Below, one piece after another: positions 45,898 through 54,517 of a stretch of DNA of 64,000 nt; positions within the stretch are counted from its first letter, which is position 1, and each line of letters starts with the position of its first letter. Location of the stretch: positions 124,001-188,000 of the forward strand of contig UBNQ01000023.1 of NCBI GenBank assembly GCA_900466875.1. The letters run 5' to 3'. The position numbers were made by a program, and so were the translations under genes. This stretch comes from Hyphomicrobiales bacterium (lineage in GTDB: Bacteria; Pseudomonadota; Alphaproteobacteria; Rhizobiales; Rhizobiaceae). The notes below the pieces were generated by a model. It worked only from the letters and a program-made list of their open reading frames with translations, did no database searches and was not told where the DNA came from.

Positions 45898-47313
45898 TCA
45901 ATCATCTTCTCCGGCATTTTGATGGTCTTTCCCCAGCTTCCTTCCTGATCGCGCAATTCGGGAGACGAGATCCGGCAGATCCTCGATCATCGTCCAGCGC
46001 GCATTTCCGGATTTTGGCAGTTCGGCTGAGGTCGCCGGCAGCATGGCGCTGGCGAAACCGAGTTTTTCCGCTTCCTTGAGGCGTTGCGCGGTCTGCGACA
46101 CAGGCCTTACTGCGCCGGAGAGACTGATCTCGCCGAAGAAAACGCAATCGGGCGGCAGCGCGGCTCCGGCAAGCGAGGAGACGAGGGCCGACGCGATGGC
46201 CATGTCGGCGGCAGGCTCCGAAATGCGGTAACCGCCAGCTACGTTGAGGTAGACGTCATGCTGGCCGAGCTTCACGCCGCAATGGGCTTCGAGCACGGCG
46301 AGGATCATCGCGAGACGCGAACTGTCCCAGCCGACGACGGCGCGGCGCGGGGTGCCGAGCGAGGTCGCCGCCACTAGCGCCTGCACCTCGACCAGAACCG
46401 GTCGTGTGCCTTCCATCCCTGCAAAAACGGCAGCACCGGGAGATTTTGCATTGCGTTCGCCGAGAAAAAGTTCGGACGGGTTGGAGACGTCGCGAAGACC
46501 CTTGTCGGACATTTCGAACACGCCGATTTCGTCGGTCGGCCCGAAGCGGTTCTTCACCGTGCGCAGGATACGGTAATGATGGCCGCGATCGCCTTCGAAA
46601 TAAAGCACGGCATCGACCATGTGCTCGACGACACGCGGGCCGGCGATCTGGCCTTCCTTCGTCACATGGCCGACGAGCACCATGGCGGCCCCGGTCTGCT
46701 TGGCAAAGCGGATCATCGCCTGCACGCCGGTGCGTACCTGGGTCACCGTGCCGGGCGCAGAATCGGCGGTATCGCTCCACAGCGTCTGGATGGAATCGAT
46801 GATGACGAGATCGGGGCGCTTGCCTTCGGAAATCGTCGCAAGGATGTCCTCCACATTGGTTTCGGCGGCAAGCAGCACGTCCGAGTCGGCAGCACCCAGG
46901 CGCTGGGCGCGCAGGCGCACCTGGGCAACCGCTTCTTCGCCCGAGACATAGATGATCCGGTGCCCCTTGCGGGACAGCGCTGCCGCCGCCTGCATCAGGA
47001 GCGTCGACTTGCCGATGCCGGGATCGCCGCCGATCAGCACCGCCGAGCCGCGCACGAAACCGCCGCCCGTTGCCCTGTCGAGTTCGGAAATGCCGGTAAA
47101 GACGCGCGGTGCTTCTTCGGTTTCGCCGGAAAGCGTCGTCAGCGCCACCGCACGGCCCTTTTTCGGCGCACGGCCGGGACCACCGCCGATGCCGCCCATC
47201 GGGTCTTCCTCAACGATCGTGTTCCACTCGCCGCAGCCATCGCATTTGCCGGCCCAGCGATTGTGCACCGTACCGCAGTTCTGGCACAGGAATTGTGTCT
47301 TTGTTTTTGCCAT
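45898..47313 (-). CDS. radA: DNA repair protein RadA/Sms
   Basis: 471 residues. The N-terminal zinc finger is CQNCGTVHNRWAGKCDGC (about 9-26). The RecA-like ATPase has Walker A GGDPGIGKSTLL and the RadA-specific KNRFGPTDEIG motif (about 255-265), and the C-terminal Lon-protease-like domain includes DVYLNVAGGYRISEPAADMA. It promotes branch migration in recombination. It lies between cvpA and the third toxin-antitoxin pair, on the same strand. Confidence 0.97.
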   Translation of the reverse strand: MAKTKTQFLCQNCGTVHNRWAGKCDGCGEWNTIVEEDPMGGIGGGPGRAPKKGRAVALTTLSGETEEAPRVFTGISELDRATGGGFVRGSAVLIGGDPGIGKSTLLMQAAAALSRKGHRIIYVSGEEAVAQVRLRAQRLGAADSDVLLAAETNVEDILATISEGKRPDLVIIDSIQTLWSDTADSAPGTVTQVRTGVQAMIRFAKQTGAAMVLVGHVTKEGQIAGPRVVEHMVDAVLYFEGDRGHHYRILRTVKNRFGPTDEIGVFEMSDKGLRDVSNPSELFLGERNAKSPGAAVFAGMEGTRPVLVEVQALVAATSLGTPRRAVVGWDSSRLAMILAVLEAHCGVKLGQHDVYLNVAGGYRISEPAADMAIASALVSSLAGAALPPDCVFFGEISLSGAVRPVSQTAQRLKEAEKLGFASAMLPATSAELPKSGNARWTMIEDLPDLVSRIARSGRKLGKDHQNAGEDD

Positions 47314-47322
47314 GGGGAAGGT

Positions 47323-47610
47323 TCAGTCTTTAAATAAATCAGGTGAAAGATTCTGATGGCCGTGAAGAACGCGTACTATGCGAACGGTCGTTTCAAGCCT
47401 GCGGAAATAAATACAGCGTCTGCGATAAGGCAGCGCCTTCAATCCCGGCGAGAGATTGTCCCGAGGAGAGCCCGGAAAACCGGTCAGCGCAATCCATTCG
47501 ATTTTTCGCGTGAGATCCCGGACGAAGTGAGAGGCCACTACCGGATCATCGACAGCGATGTAGAGGAAGATGTCGAGCAGATCCTGATCTGCAAGTGGGG
47601 CATAGATCAG
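47323..47610 (-). CDS. parE: ParE-family toxin with non-standard start (pair 3)
   Basis: From a CTG at 47610, which overlaps the antitoxin stop as CTGA, the protein is 95 residues: IYAPLADQDLLDIFLYIAVD, DLTRKIEWI, GLKALPYRRRCIYFR and VRIVRVLHG. It aligns gap-free with toxin 1 (16963-17277), starting at that toxin's residue 11. No ATG, GTG or TTG occurs in frame within the preceding 80 bases, and the next possible start (GTG 47538) would remove the first 24 residues of the fold. So either CTG (or an upstream ATT) is used, or the gene lost its start and is silent. Stop at 47323. Confidence 0.65.
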   Translation of the reverse strand: MIYAPLADQDLLDIFLYIAVDDPVVASHFVRDLTRKIEWIALTGFPGSPRDNLSPGLKALPYRRRCIYFRRLETTVRIVRVLHGHQNLSPDLFKD

Positions 47611-47864
47611 ACTTTTCGGTTCAATATCCTCATCCCCCGTTCGATGATCGAGTCTGCATGCGCTTCCGCGTTTTCGAAGCTCACAAACTCGCCTCTTTCC
47701 AACTGGGCATCAGCCTCGGCAATCATGGCCCGCAGATGCTCGTCCTCGCTTCCAAGACGGCTCAGACCTGCAGCGATGACATCCTGCGCATTATCATAGG
47801 CTCCGGACTTCACCTGTTCGTCGATGAAGGCCCGGTCCTTGTCACTGAGATGGATCTCGGTCAT
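47607..47864 (-). CDS. parD: ParD-like antitoxin (pair 3)
   Basis: 85 residues from ATG 47864 (MTEIHLSDKDRAFIDEQVKS), with AAGGAG upstream. Ribbon-helix-helix elements FIDEQVKSGAYDNAQDVIAA and GLSRLGSEDEHLRAMIAEAD are followed by the toxin-binding tail LERGEFVSFENAEAHADSII. The frame to 47993 extends into alr and is not used. The pair is inserted between alr and radA in the same orientation. No clear operator palindrome is seen in the 85 bp upstream. Confidence 0.87.
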   Translation of the reverse strand: MTEIHLSDKDRAFIDEQVKSGAYDNAQDVIAAGLSRLGSEDEHLRAMIAEADAQLERGEFVSFENAEAHADSIIERGMRILNRKV

Positions 47865-47949
47865 TTTGATCTCCTTTTGTTCTCTTTTAGCACGAAGATT
47901 TTCGGCTTCCAAGAGGGAAGGTGCAGAGGCAGCGATCGGCCGGGCGAAC

Positions 47950-49122
47950 TCAGTCGTCCGGATAGATGTAGCGCCTCTCGTAACGCAGTCCAAGGCTGGT
48001 CAGGACTTCGTAGCCGATCGTACCGCCGGCGCGGGCGGTATCGTCGAGCGATATGTTGGGGCCGAACAGTTCGATATAGTCGCCGGCGCGGATTTCGTTC
48101 TCCGGCACGTCCGTCACATCGAAGATCGTCAGGTCCATGGTGACGCGGCCGATGACGGGGACGCGGGTATTGCCGATAAAGCCGAAGGCGCCCGGAGCAC
48201 CGCCGGCCCGGATCTGTACGCCGGAACCGGAGAGCGAGCGCAGATATCCGTCGGCATAACCGGCCGACACGATCGCAAGCCGGCTGTTGCGCGAGAGCTG
48301 ATGGGTGGCGCCGTAGCTCACGGTCGAGCCAGACGATGCTTCGCGGATCTGGATGATGCGGGCTTCCGCCTTGGCGACGGACTTCAGCGCCTTCATGCCA
48401 TTAACCGCCTCGCCGCCATAGGTGGCGATGCCGGGACGGGTGAGGTCGAAGTGATATTCGGGGCCAAGGAAGATGCCGGCCGAGGCCGAAAGACTTGCCG
48501 GGACGCCTTCGAAAGCCGCGGCAACCCGTTGGAAAGACTCAAGCTGGGCCCGGTTGAGCGGGGAGGCGGGCGAGTCGCCGCTGTGAAGATGCGACATGAC
48601 CAGAACGGGTGAAAAACTCGCCGGCCGCGAGACATCCTCGGCAAAGGCGATCGCCTCTGCCAGCGGCAGGCCGAGCCGGTTGAAGCCGGTATCGACATGC
48701 AGGGCGCAAGGGTGGTCGCCATGCTCGGCCGTGACGCTCATCCAGAAGGCAAGCTGCTCTTCGGAGATGATGACGGGAACGAGGTCGTTTTCGTAAAACA
48801 GCCGCTCCTGGCCCGGCCAGATACCGGAAAGCACGTAGATGCGGGCGTCCGGCGCATAGATGCGCAACGTCACGCCTTCCTGCGCCACGGCGACGAAGAA
48901 GTCGCGCGCGCCGGCTTCGTAAAGTGCCGTGCCGCAATCCTCGAGCCCTAGCCCATAGGCATCCGCCTTGACGACGGCGGCGGTGGCAACCGAGCCCGAG
49001 CGCCGTGCCATTTCCTTCCAGTTGTCGACGAGTGCGCCGAGATCGACGGTCAGCCGGACGGGGGCAATGTCGAATTCATCCGTATAGATGTCGTCGCTGT
49101 CGAAATCGGTCTGTTCTGTCAT
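47950..49122 (-). CDS. alr: Alanine racemase
   Basis: 390 residues from ATG 49122 (MTEQTDFDSDDIYTDEFDIA). The frame to 49467 adds 115 residues antisense to the ClbS-like gene and is rejected. The PLP lysine lies in AVVKADAYGLGLEDCG (about 49-64). The catalytic tyrosine of the C-terminal domain is in VSYGATHQLS, with GYADGYLRSL following. It makes D-alanine for peptidoglycan. In the usual alphaproteobacterial order it sits between dnaB and radA; here toxin-antitoxin pair 3 separates it from radA. Confidence 0.95.
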   Translation of the reverse strand: MTEQTDFDSDDIYTDEFDIAPVRLTVDLGALVDNWKEMARRSGSVATAAVVKADAYGLGLEDCGTALYEAGARDFFVAVAQEGVTLRIYAPDARIYVLSGIWPGQERLFYENDLVPVIISEEQLAFWMSVTAEHGDHPCALHVDTGFNRLGLPLAEAIAFAEDVSRPASFSPVLVMSHLHSGDSPASPLNRAQLESFQRVAAAFEGVPASLSASAGIFLGPEYHFDLTRPGIATYGGEAVNGMKALKSVAKAEARIIQIREASSGSTVSYGATHQLSRNSRLAIVSAGYADGYLRSLSGSGVQIRAGGAPGAFGFIGNTRVPVIGRVTMDLTIFDVTDVPENEIRAGDYIELFGPNISLDDTARAGGTIGYEVLTSLGLRYERRYIYPDD

Positions 49123-49354
49123 GATTGTCTCGATCGGATATGCTTCGGAAAGGCAGGTGGCCGATCCTAACCTTTTTGCCGGCCGGAAAAAGGCCGGGCG
49201 AGAAGATTCGGGTTCTCCGCACAGGCTTTTGAAAGCGGACAGGTCGCCCTGCGGCGGGAGGCCGAGGGTCGGCTGCGACAGCGGGGCTGCTTCATTCCCG
49301 CTAGGCAGAGGATTAGTGTGATCCTGCGTTCGAACAGCATCTGCGGGAAAATCC

Positions 49355-49861
49355 ATGGCCGTGCCAGTCTCCAGGGACGAACTTCTTGCCGCGATCTCCA
49401 AGACCTTTGACAGGCTGTGGGAGGATCTTGCCCGTGTCCCGGAAGACCGGGCGATGGAGGCATCCATGGACGGCCATGTGGCCGGAAAGACGATGAGCCC
49501 GGCAGATCTCGTCGCCTACCTGATCGGCTGGAACGAGCTTGTGCTGAAATGGCTCGATCGGCATGAGCGGGGCGAGAGGATCGATTTCCCCGAGACAGGG
49601 TTCAAGTGGAATGAGCTGGGCCTGCTCGCCGAGAAATTCTACGCGGATTACGAAACCCTCGGCTGGTCGCAGCGACTGGAGCGGTTGAGGAGCGTCAGGG
49701 AGCAACTGGTTTCGACGATCTCGGCGCGCTCGAACGACGAGCTTTATGGCAGAAGCTCGTACGGTAAATGGACCATGGGGCGGATGATCCAGTTCAACAC
49801 GTCGTCTCCCTATGCGAACGCACGGGGCCGCATCCGCAAATGGCTGAAAACGCAGGTCTGA
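49355..49861 (+). CDS. ClbS/DfsB family four-helix bundle protein
   Basis: 168 residues (MAVPVSRDELLAAISKTFDR). The ClbS/DfsB (DUF1706) pattern is clear: MSPADLVAYLIGWNELVLKW, FPETGFKWNELGLLAEKFY and SSYGKWTMGRMIQFNTSSPY with ARGRIRKWLK at the end. In E. coli ClbS hydrolyses the colibactin warhead; most relatives have no known substrate. It is on the plus strand within the otherwise minus-strand replication block, next to the riboswitch-controlled permease, suggesting an inserted island. Confidence 0.92.
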   Translation: MAVPVSRDELLAAISKTFDRLWEDLARVPEDRAMEASMDGHVAGKTMSPADLVAYLIGWNELVLKWLDRHERGERIDFPETGFKWNELGLLAEKFYADYETLGWSQRLERLRSVREQLVSTISARSNDELYGRSSYGKWTMGRMIQFNTSSPYANARGRIRKWLKTQV

Positions 49862-49984
49862 GCGCAAGGTTTGGGTGGCGCCCGGGTCGGCTGCGCCATG
49901 CGACGTTATGACAACCCTATGGACATGCGGCTTCGCCTGCAATCGTTTGCTGCTCCTGAGCGAAATTGTTACGCCATTCCCGTA

Positions 49985-50152
49985 CATGGTGCAGACGATA
50001 CCCGTCGGCTGCATGGGAACAGGGCAGCCTGTGCTGAACCCGACCGCCCCCGCGACTGTGAGCGGCGAGCTTTGCGAAACACCACTGTGGCACCGCGCCA
50101 TGGGAAGGTTCGACAAGGCATCGACCCGCAAGTCAGGAGACCGACCCTGTAC
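49985..50152 (+). promoter_or_regulatory. Cobalamin (B12) riboswitch
   Basis: Conserved segments of the adenosylcobalamin aptamer appear in order: TGGTGC near 49987, GGGAACAGGGC, the B12-box side CCCCCGCGACTGTGAGCGG (50047-50065), CCACTG (about 50088-50093), GGGAAGG (50102-50108), and ACCCGCAAGTCAGGAGACC (50124-50142). It is followed by a leader and the CbiM-like gene start at 50198, with ACAGGAG as ribosome site. High cobalamin would reduce expression of that permease. Confidence 0.9.
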
Positions 50153-50197
50153 ATCCCATCAATCGACGACCGTCGGGTGTGACGGACAGGAGCAAAC

Positions 50198-50875
50198 ATG
50201 CATATCGAACCGGGCCTTCTAGACGAGGCAAAAATCATTCTGAGCTACGCCACTGCGGCAGGGGCGGGGCTTTTCGCGCTGAAACTGGCGCGAGACACGA
50301 TCCGCCAGCAGGGGCTCGGCTCGCTGGTCGTGCGGACAGTCATCACTGCCGCGGCAGTCTTTTCGTTCTTCGAACTCCTGCCGCATTATGCCGTCGGCGT
50401 GTCCGAGGTGCATTTCATTCTCGGATCGACGCTGTTCCTGCTATTCGGCGCGGCTCCCGCGTCAATCGGGCTGGCGCTCGGGTTGGCAGTTCAAGGCCTG
50501 TTCTTCGCCCCGGCAGACCTGCCGCAATATGGAATGAACGTCACGACGCTGCTGGTGCCGCTGTTTACGGTGAAAATCCTGGCGGATCGCATCATCGCGC
50601 CGGGCACGGCTTATGTCGATCTTACCTATGTGCAGGCACTGAAACTGTCGACGGCCTATCAGGCCGGCGTCGTCGCCTGGGTCGCGTTCTGGGCCTTTTA
50701 TGGCGCCGGATTTGCGGCTGACAATCTTATGGCGATCGGAACGTTCGGGATTGCCTATATGTCCGTCATCCTGGTCGAGCCGCTAGCCGATCTGGCCGTA
50801 CTTGCTGTTGCCAAGACCCTGAATGCCCTGAACGGTTCGACATTCGTGACGCGACGGCTGCATAACGCAGCCTGA
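50198..50875 (+). CDS. CbiM-like energy-coupling factor permease
   Basis: 225 residues starting MHIEPGLLDEAKIILSYATA. The N-terminal Met-His-Ile is the metal-coordinating start of CbiM/NikM proteins. Six hydrophobic segments include GSTLFLLFGAAPASIGLALG and LADLAVLAVAKTLNALNGST at the end. CbiM is the cobalt-binding subunit of ECF transporters, normally with CbiN, CbiQ and CbiO, none of which is present here. Riboswitch control ties it to B12 metabolism. It is convergent with dnaB. Confidence 0.85.
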   Translation: MHIEPGLLDEAKIILSYATAAGAGLFALKLARDTIRQQGLGSLVVRTVITAAAVFSFFELLPHYAVGVSEVHFILGSTLFLLFGAAPASIGLALGLAVQGLFFAPADLPQYGMNVTTLLVPLFTVKILADRIIAPGTAYVDLTYVQALKLSTAYQAGVVAWVAFWAFYGAGFAADNLMAIGTFGIAYMSVILVEPLADLAVLAVAKTLNALNGSTFVTRRLHNAA

Positions 50876-50895
50876 ACGCGCCGCCGGTCTCCTGT

Positions 50896-50920
50896 CCTCG
50901 CCGGTGTTGCGCCGGCGAGG
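50896..50920. terminator. Bidirectional hairpin between CbiM-like gene and dnaB
   Basis: CCTCGCCGG and CCGGCGAGG form a 9-bp stem with a 7-base loop in the 52-bp gap between two convergent genes. No long T-run on either side. Confidence 0.55.
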
Positions 50921-50927
50921 GGAAGGC

Positions 50928-52430
50928 TCAAGGTTCTTCGTATTGCGTGAAGCTCGGCTCGGCGAGGTCGGTGAAACGGGTGAATTCCGACTGGAAGGCG
51001 AGCTTGACGGTGCCGGTCGGTCCGTGACGCTGCTTGGCGATGATGACGTCGGCGGTGCCCTTGACCTTGTCCATGGTCGCTTCCCATTCCGGATATTTCG
51101 GATCGGAAAGATCGCGGGGCTCCATGTTCTTCACGTAATATTCTTCACGGAACACGAAGAGCACGACGTCGGCGTCCTGCTCGATCGAACCTGATTCGCG
51201 AAGGTCGGAAAGCTGCGGGCGTTTATCTTCGCGGCTTTCGACGCCGCGCGACAGCTGCGACAGCGCGATGATCGGAACGTTCAGCTCCTTGCCGAGCGCC
51301 TTCAGGCCCGTGGTGATCTGGGTGATTTCCTGCACGCGGTTTTCGCCCGACTTGCCGGATCCAGTCATCAGCTGGATATAGTCCACCACCAGGCAATCGA
51401 GGCCGCGCTGGCGCTTAAGGCGTCGGGCTCGGGCGGAAAGCTGGGCGATCGAGATACCACCGGTCTGGTCGATGAACAGCGGCACCTTCTGCATCATCTG
51501 GGAGCAGGCGACGAGTTTTTCGAAATCGGCCTCGGTAATGTCACCGCGACGGATCTTTGACGACGACACTTCCGTCTGCTCGGAAATGATACGGGTGGCG
51601 AGCTGTTCGGACGACATTTCGAGCGAGTAGAAGCCGACGACGCCGCCATTCTTCGCCTTGAACGACCCATCCGGCGCGATTTCCTGCTCGTAGGCGGCTG
51701 CGATATTATAGGCGATGTTGGTAGCAAGCGAGGTCTTGCCCATGCCGGGGCGTCCAGCAAGCACGATCAAGTCGGAACGCTGCAACCCGCCCATCTTGCC
51801 GTCGAGCGACATGATGCCGGTCGAAATGCCGGAAAGCTGGCCATCGCGTTCGAAGGCCGCGCCCGCCATGTCGATCGCAAGCGCCACCGCGTCGTTGAAA
51901 GACTGGAAGCCGCCGTCGTAACGGCCGGTTTCGGCCAGTTCGAACAGGCGGCGTTCGGTATCCTCGATCTGGCTCTGCGGCGGCATGTCGAGCGGCGCGT
52001 CATAGGCAATGTTGACGACGTCTTCGCCGATGGTGATCAGCGCCCGGCGAAGCGCCAGATCGTAGATCGCCCGGCCGTAATCCTCCGCGTTGATGATCGA
52101 GACGGCGTCTGCGGCAAGACGGGCGAGATATTGCGCCACGGTCAGGTCGCCCACCTTGTCGTCGGCCGGCAGGAAGGTTTTCAGCGTGATCGGGTTGGCG
52201 GTCTTGCCCATGCGGATGATGTCGCCGGCGACCTCGTAGATCTTGCGATGCAGGGGCTCATAGAGATGCGGCGGCTTCAGGAAGTCGGAGACGCGGTAAT
52301 AGGCGTCGTTGTTGACTAGGATCGCGCCGAGCAGCGCCTGTTCCGCCTCGATATTGTTAGGCGCCTCGCGATAGTGCGGCGCTGCATCCTTGTTGCTGAG
52401 TGATGCGAGATTGCGCGCGACTTCGTTCAT
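50928..52430 (-). CDS. dnaB: Replicative DNA helicase
   Basis: 500 residues. N-terminal DnaB domain NIEAEQALLGAILVNNDAYY, RecA-like C-terminal domain with Walker A GRPGMGKTSLATN (about 227-239), Walker B CLVVDYIQLM and the DnaB motif ALSQLSRGVESREDKRP. It unwinds DNA at the fork. It follows rplI as in many bacteria. The 296-bp upstream gap has a DnaA-box-like CTATCCACA at 52526. Confidence 0.97.
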   Translation of the reverse strand: MNEVARNLASLSNKDAAPHYREAPNNIEAEQALLGAILVNNDAYYRVSDFLKPPHLYEPLHRKIYEVAGDIIRMGKTANPITLKTFLPADDKVGDLTVAQYLARLAADAVSIINAEDYGRAIYDLALRRALITIGEDVVNIAYDAPLDMPPQSQIEDTERRLFELAETGRYDGGFQSFNDAVALAIDMAGAAFERDGQLSGISTGIMSLDGKMGGLQRSDLIVLAGRPGMGKTSLATNIAYNIAAAYEQEIAPDGSFKAKNGGVVGFYSLEMSSEQLATRIISEQTEVSSSKIRRGDITEADFEKLVACSQMMQKVPLFIDQTGGISIAQLSARARRLKRQRGLDCLVVDYIQLMTGSGKSGENRVQEITQITTGLKALGKELNVPIIALSQLSRGVESREDKRPQLSDLRESGSIEQDADVVLFVFREEYYVKNMEPRDLSDPKYPEWEATMDKVKGTADVIIAKQRHGPTGTVKLAFQSEFTRFTDLAEPSFTQYEEP

Positions 52431-52663
52431 GATCTTCTACCCGTCCTGTCGATTCAAGATGCAGGTTCTAGTGATAACTGCTCGACCTCGAAACCGTGCA
52501 TTTTGCCTTTGAAGGATTCCCACAGCTATCCACAGCGGACGTCATCTACGCGAAATAAAAAACGTAATGAAGCGACAAATCCGGTTGACTGTGCCCCTTT
52601 CGGGGCATGGTCGGAAACAGGTCGCGACTCATCGGAACGATTTCCAGCATAACCCGGAAAAAA

Positions 52664-52697
52664 GACAAAAAAACGCCCGGCCTTGTGAGACCGGGCG
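52664..52697 (-). terminator. Intrinsic terminator after rplI
   Basis: CGCCCGG and CCGGGCG (52674-52697) around CCTTGTGAGA form the stem, and on the minus strand it is followed by TTTTTTT. It separates the ribosomal protein operon from dnaB. Confidence 0.85.
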
Positions 52698-52726
52698 CCA
52701 TCGCAGAAGGATCTGCGAAACGTTTC

Positions 52727-53305
52727 TTATTCGTCGTCTTCGGCGTTGCCGTCAGCGTCCGGATCGAAGAAGTCTTCCGGACGAAGCGCATCTTCGTCAA
52801 CGCCGTAGATGGCGTCGGCGGAGGTGAGGCTTTCGCCGTGGGCCTGACGTTCTGCTTCTTCAGCCGAACGGGCAACGTTGACCGAGACCTGGATCTCGAC
52901 TTCCGAATGCAGGTGCAGGGTTACTTCGTGCAGGCCGATGGCCTTGATCGGGTGGTTCAGGTCGACCTGGTTGCGGCCGACGTTGAAGCCTTCGGCAGCC
53001 AGTGCGTCCATGACGTCGCGGGCAGCGACCGAACCGTAGAGCTGGCCGGTTTCGCCAGCCGAACGAACGATGACGAAGGTCTTGCCGGCGAGAGCGTCGG
53101 CAACCGTCTGGGCTTCGCCCTTGCGCTCGAGGTTACGGGCTTCGAGTGTGGCGCGCTCGGATTCAAAACGCTTCTTGTTGGCGTCGTTGGCGCGGAGCGC
53201 CTTGCCCTGCGGCAGCAGGAAGTTACGAGCGTAACCGTCGCGAACCTTTACGGTTTCGCCCATCTGGCCGAGCTTCGGCACGCGTTCAAGCAGGATGACT
53301 TGCAT
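52727..53305 (-). CDS. rplI: 50S ribosomal protein L9
   Basis: 192 residues. The L9 signature [20 protein letters not shown] (about 13-32) is at the N-terminus, followed by the connecting helix and a C-terminal domain with ITVSV-like [17 protein letters not shown]. The extra acidic tail after residue ~150 is usual in alphaproteobacteria. It follows the DUF2232 gene by 21 bp. Confidence 0.97.
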   Translation of the reverse strand: MQVILLERVPKLGQMGETVKVRDGYARNFLLPQGKALRANDANKKRFESERATLEARNLERKGEAQTVADALAGKTFVIVRSAGETGQLYGSVAARDVMDALAAEGFNVGRNQVDLNHPIKAIGLHEVTLHLHSEVEIQVSVNVARSAEEAERQAHGESLTSADAIYGVDEDALRPEDFFDPDADGNAEDDE

Positions 53306-53326
53306 GTTGGAGTTCCTTTCTGGTCT

Positions 53327-54304
53327 TCAATTGTCTGGATTGGTTGTGTTCTGATCCGTGTCGCCCTTTGCCGGCGTCAGCGCGATGGTCCGGCGGGTAT
53401 CCGTGAGACCGAGCGCGAGGATCGCGAAGGCGGGAATGACGAGCATGGAGGAGAGGTATGAGAGCACGAGGACGGGCATGCGCCAGTCTTTGCCCTGACT
53501 GCGGAAATGGATGGCGGCAAAACCCGACAGCAGGAAACCTGCGCCGAACGTGCCGCTGATCGTCGCGCCGATCATCGCCGGTACGCCGCCGAGGAAGGTC
53601 ATGACGATGCCGGCGAGGAAGATGTAGATCGCATGACGGTTCATGCGAAGCGCCGACGGCATGTCCTCACGCGGACGAAGCGCGCGGCCCGAACGCGAGA
53701 CGATGCGCATGGCGAGATAGAAGGCTGCAAACAGCAGCATCACCCAGATGCCGCCCTGAACCATGGGCAGCAGCATCAGCATCGTGGTTTTCAGCTGTGC
53801 GACGCCGGCGGCATCGAGCGCCATGCCCGGCTCCTGGGTCTGCAGCGCCGAACTCAGCGCATCGACGATCTGGCCGACCAGTTCCGGTCCGTAGCCGATG
53901 GCGACGCCAAGCGCGATGACGGCAAGCGTAACCAGGCCGCAAAGATGGAGGAGGATATCCGAGATCGGGTACCAGGCGAGCAGGTTGTCGGGGCCGCCGA
54001 GTTCGGAGGCCGGACGCGCCAGATTGGCGAGATGCGACAGCCAGCCGGCCGGGATCAGCGTGAAGATCGCCATGGTGACGGCAAAGATCGGCGAGATGAG
54101 GATAGCGCCGAGGATGCCCGACGTGACGATACCGGTGATTGCCGCGCGGTTGCCCCAGCCGAGGCCGGCAACGAAGATGGGAAGGGCCGAAGCCGCGTAA
54201 AGGACAGCAGCAAAAGACGACTGCGTGTTCGCACCCATCACGAGGAGGGTGGCGACGACGCCGGCCAGAATGCCGGTGGGCAGCACTGTCTGTGTCTTGT
54301 TCAT
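53327..54304 (-). CDS. DUF2232 membrane protein
   Basis: 325 residues from ATG 54304 (MNKTQTVLPTGILAGVVATL). About eight hydrophobic segments, e.g. VIALGVAIGYGPELVGQIVD, and the conserved LPIFVAGLGWGNRAAI. DUF2232 (YybS-like) proteins often lie between rpsR and rplI in alphaproteobacteria, and the function is unknown. The short frame extension to 54331 is not supported by a ribosome site. Confidence 0.9.
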   Translation of the reverse strand: MNKTQTVLPTGILAGVVATLLVMGANTQSSFAAVLYAASALPIFVAGLGWGNRAAITGIVTSGILGAILISPIFAVTMAIFTLIPAGWLSHLANLARPASELGGPDNLLAWYPISDILLHLCGLVTLAVIALGVAIGYGPELVGQIVDALSSALQTQEPGMALDAAGVAQLKTTMLMLLPMVQGGIWVMLLFAAFYLAMRIVSRSGRALRPREDMPSALRMNRHAIYIFLAGIVMTFLGGVPAMIGATISGTFGAGFLLSGFAAIHFRSQGKDWRMPVLVLSYLSSMLVIPAFAILALGLTDTRRTIALTPAKGDTDQNTTNPDN

Positions 54305-54481
54305 TACGCTCTCGCTGTCCTGCCAGATCAAGCAGTTAGGGGATGGGCCTGAATCACTTTGACAGGCGCTTCATCCCCAACATGGGGTTTGTACCGCAGG
54401 TCCCGTTCGAGCGAGGCTCGGGCGAAAGGTATCTGCGGCATGTAGAATTCCGATCCGCGCCCAACGCGGAAGGGAGAATGA

Positions 54482-54506
54482 ACCCGCTGACTTTTGATCA
54501 GCGGGT
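54482..54506 (-). terminator. Hairpin downstream of rpsR
   Basis: ACCCGCTGA and TCAGCGGGT form a 9-bp stem with loop CTTTTGA, about 12 bp after the rpsR stop on the minus strand. It is followed by TTCATTCT, a weak U-tract, so it may only partly terminate before DUF2232-rplI. Confidence 0.55.
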
Positions 54507-54517
54507 CCGGTATTCAC

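Noticed and set aside
47536-47538. GTG 47538 as the start of toxin 3
   Set aside because: It would remove 24 residues that align with the N-terminal helix of toxin 1, leaving an incomplete fold.
49123-49467. N-terminal extension of alr
   Set aside because: 115 extra residues have no similarity to alanine racemases and overlap the ClbS-like gene on the other strand; ATG 49122 fits the family start.
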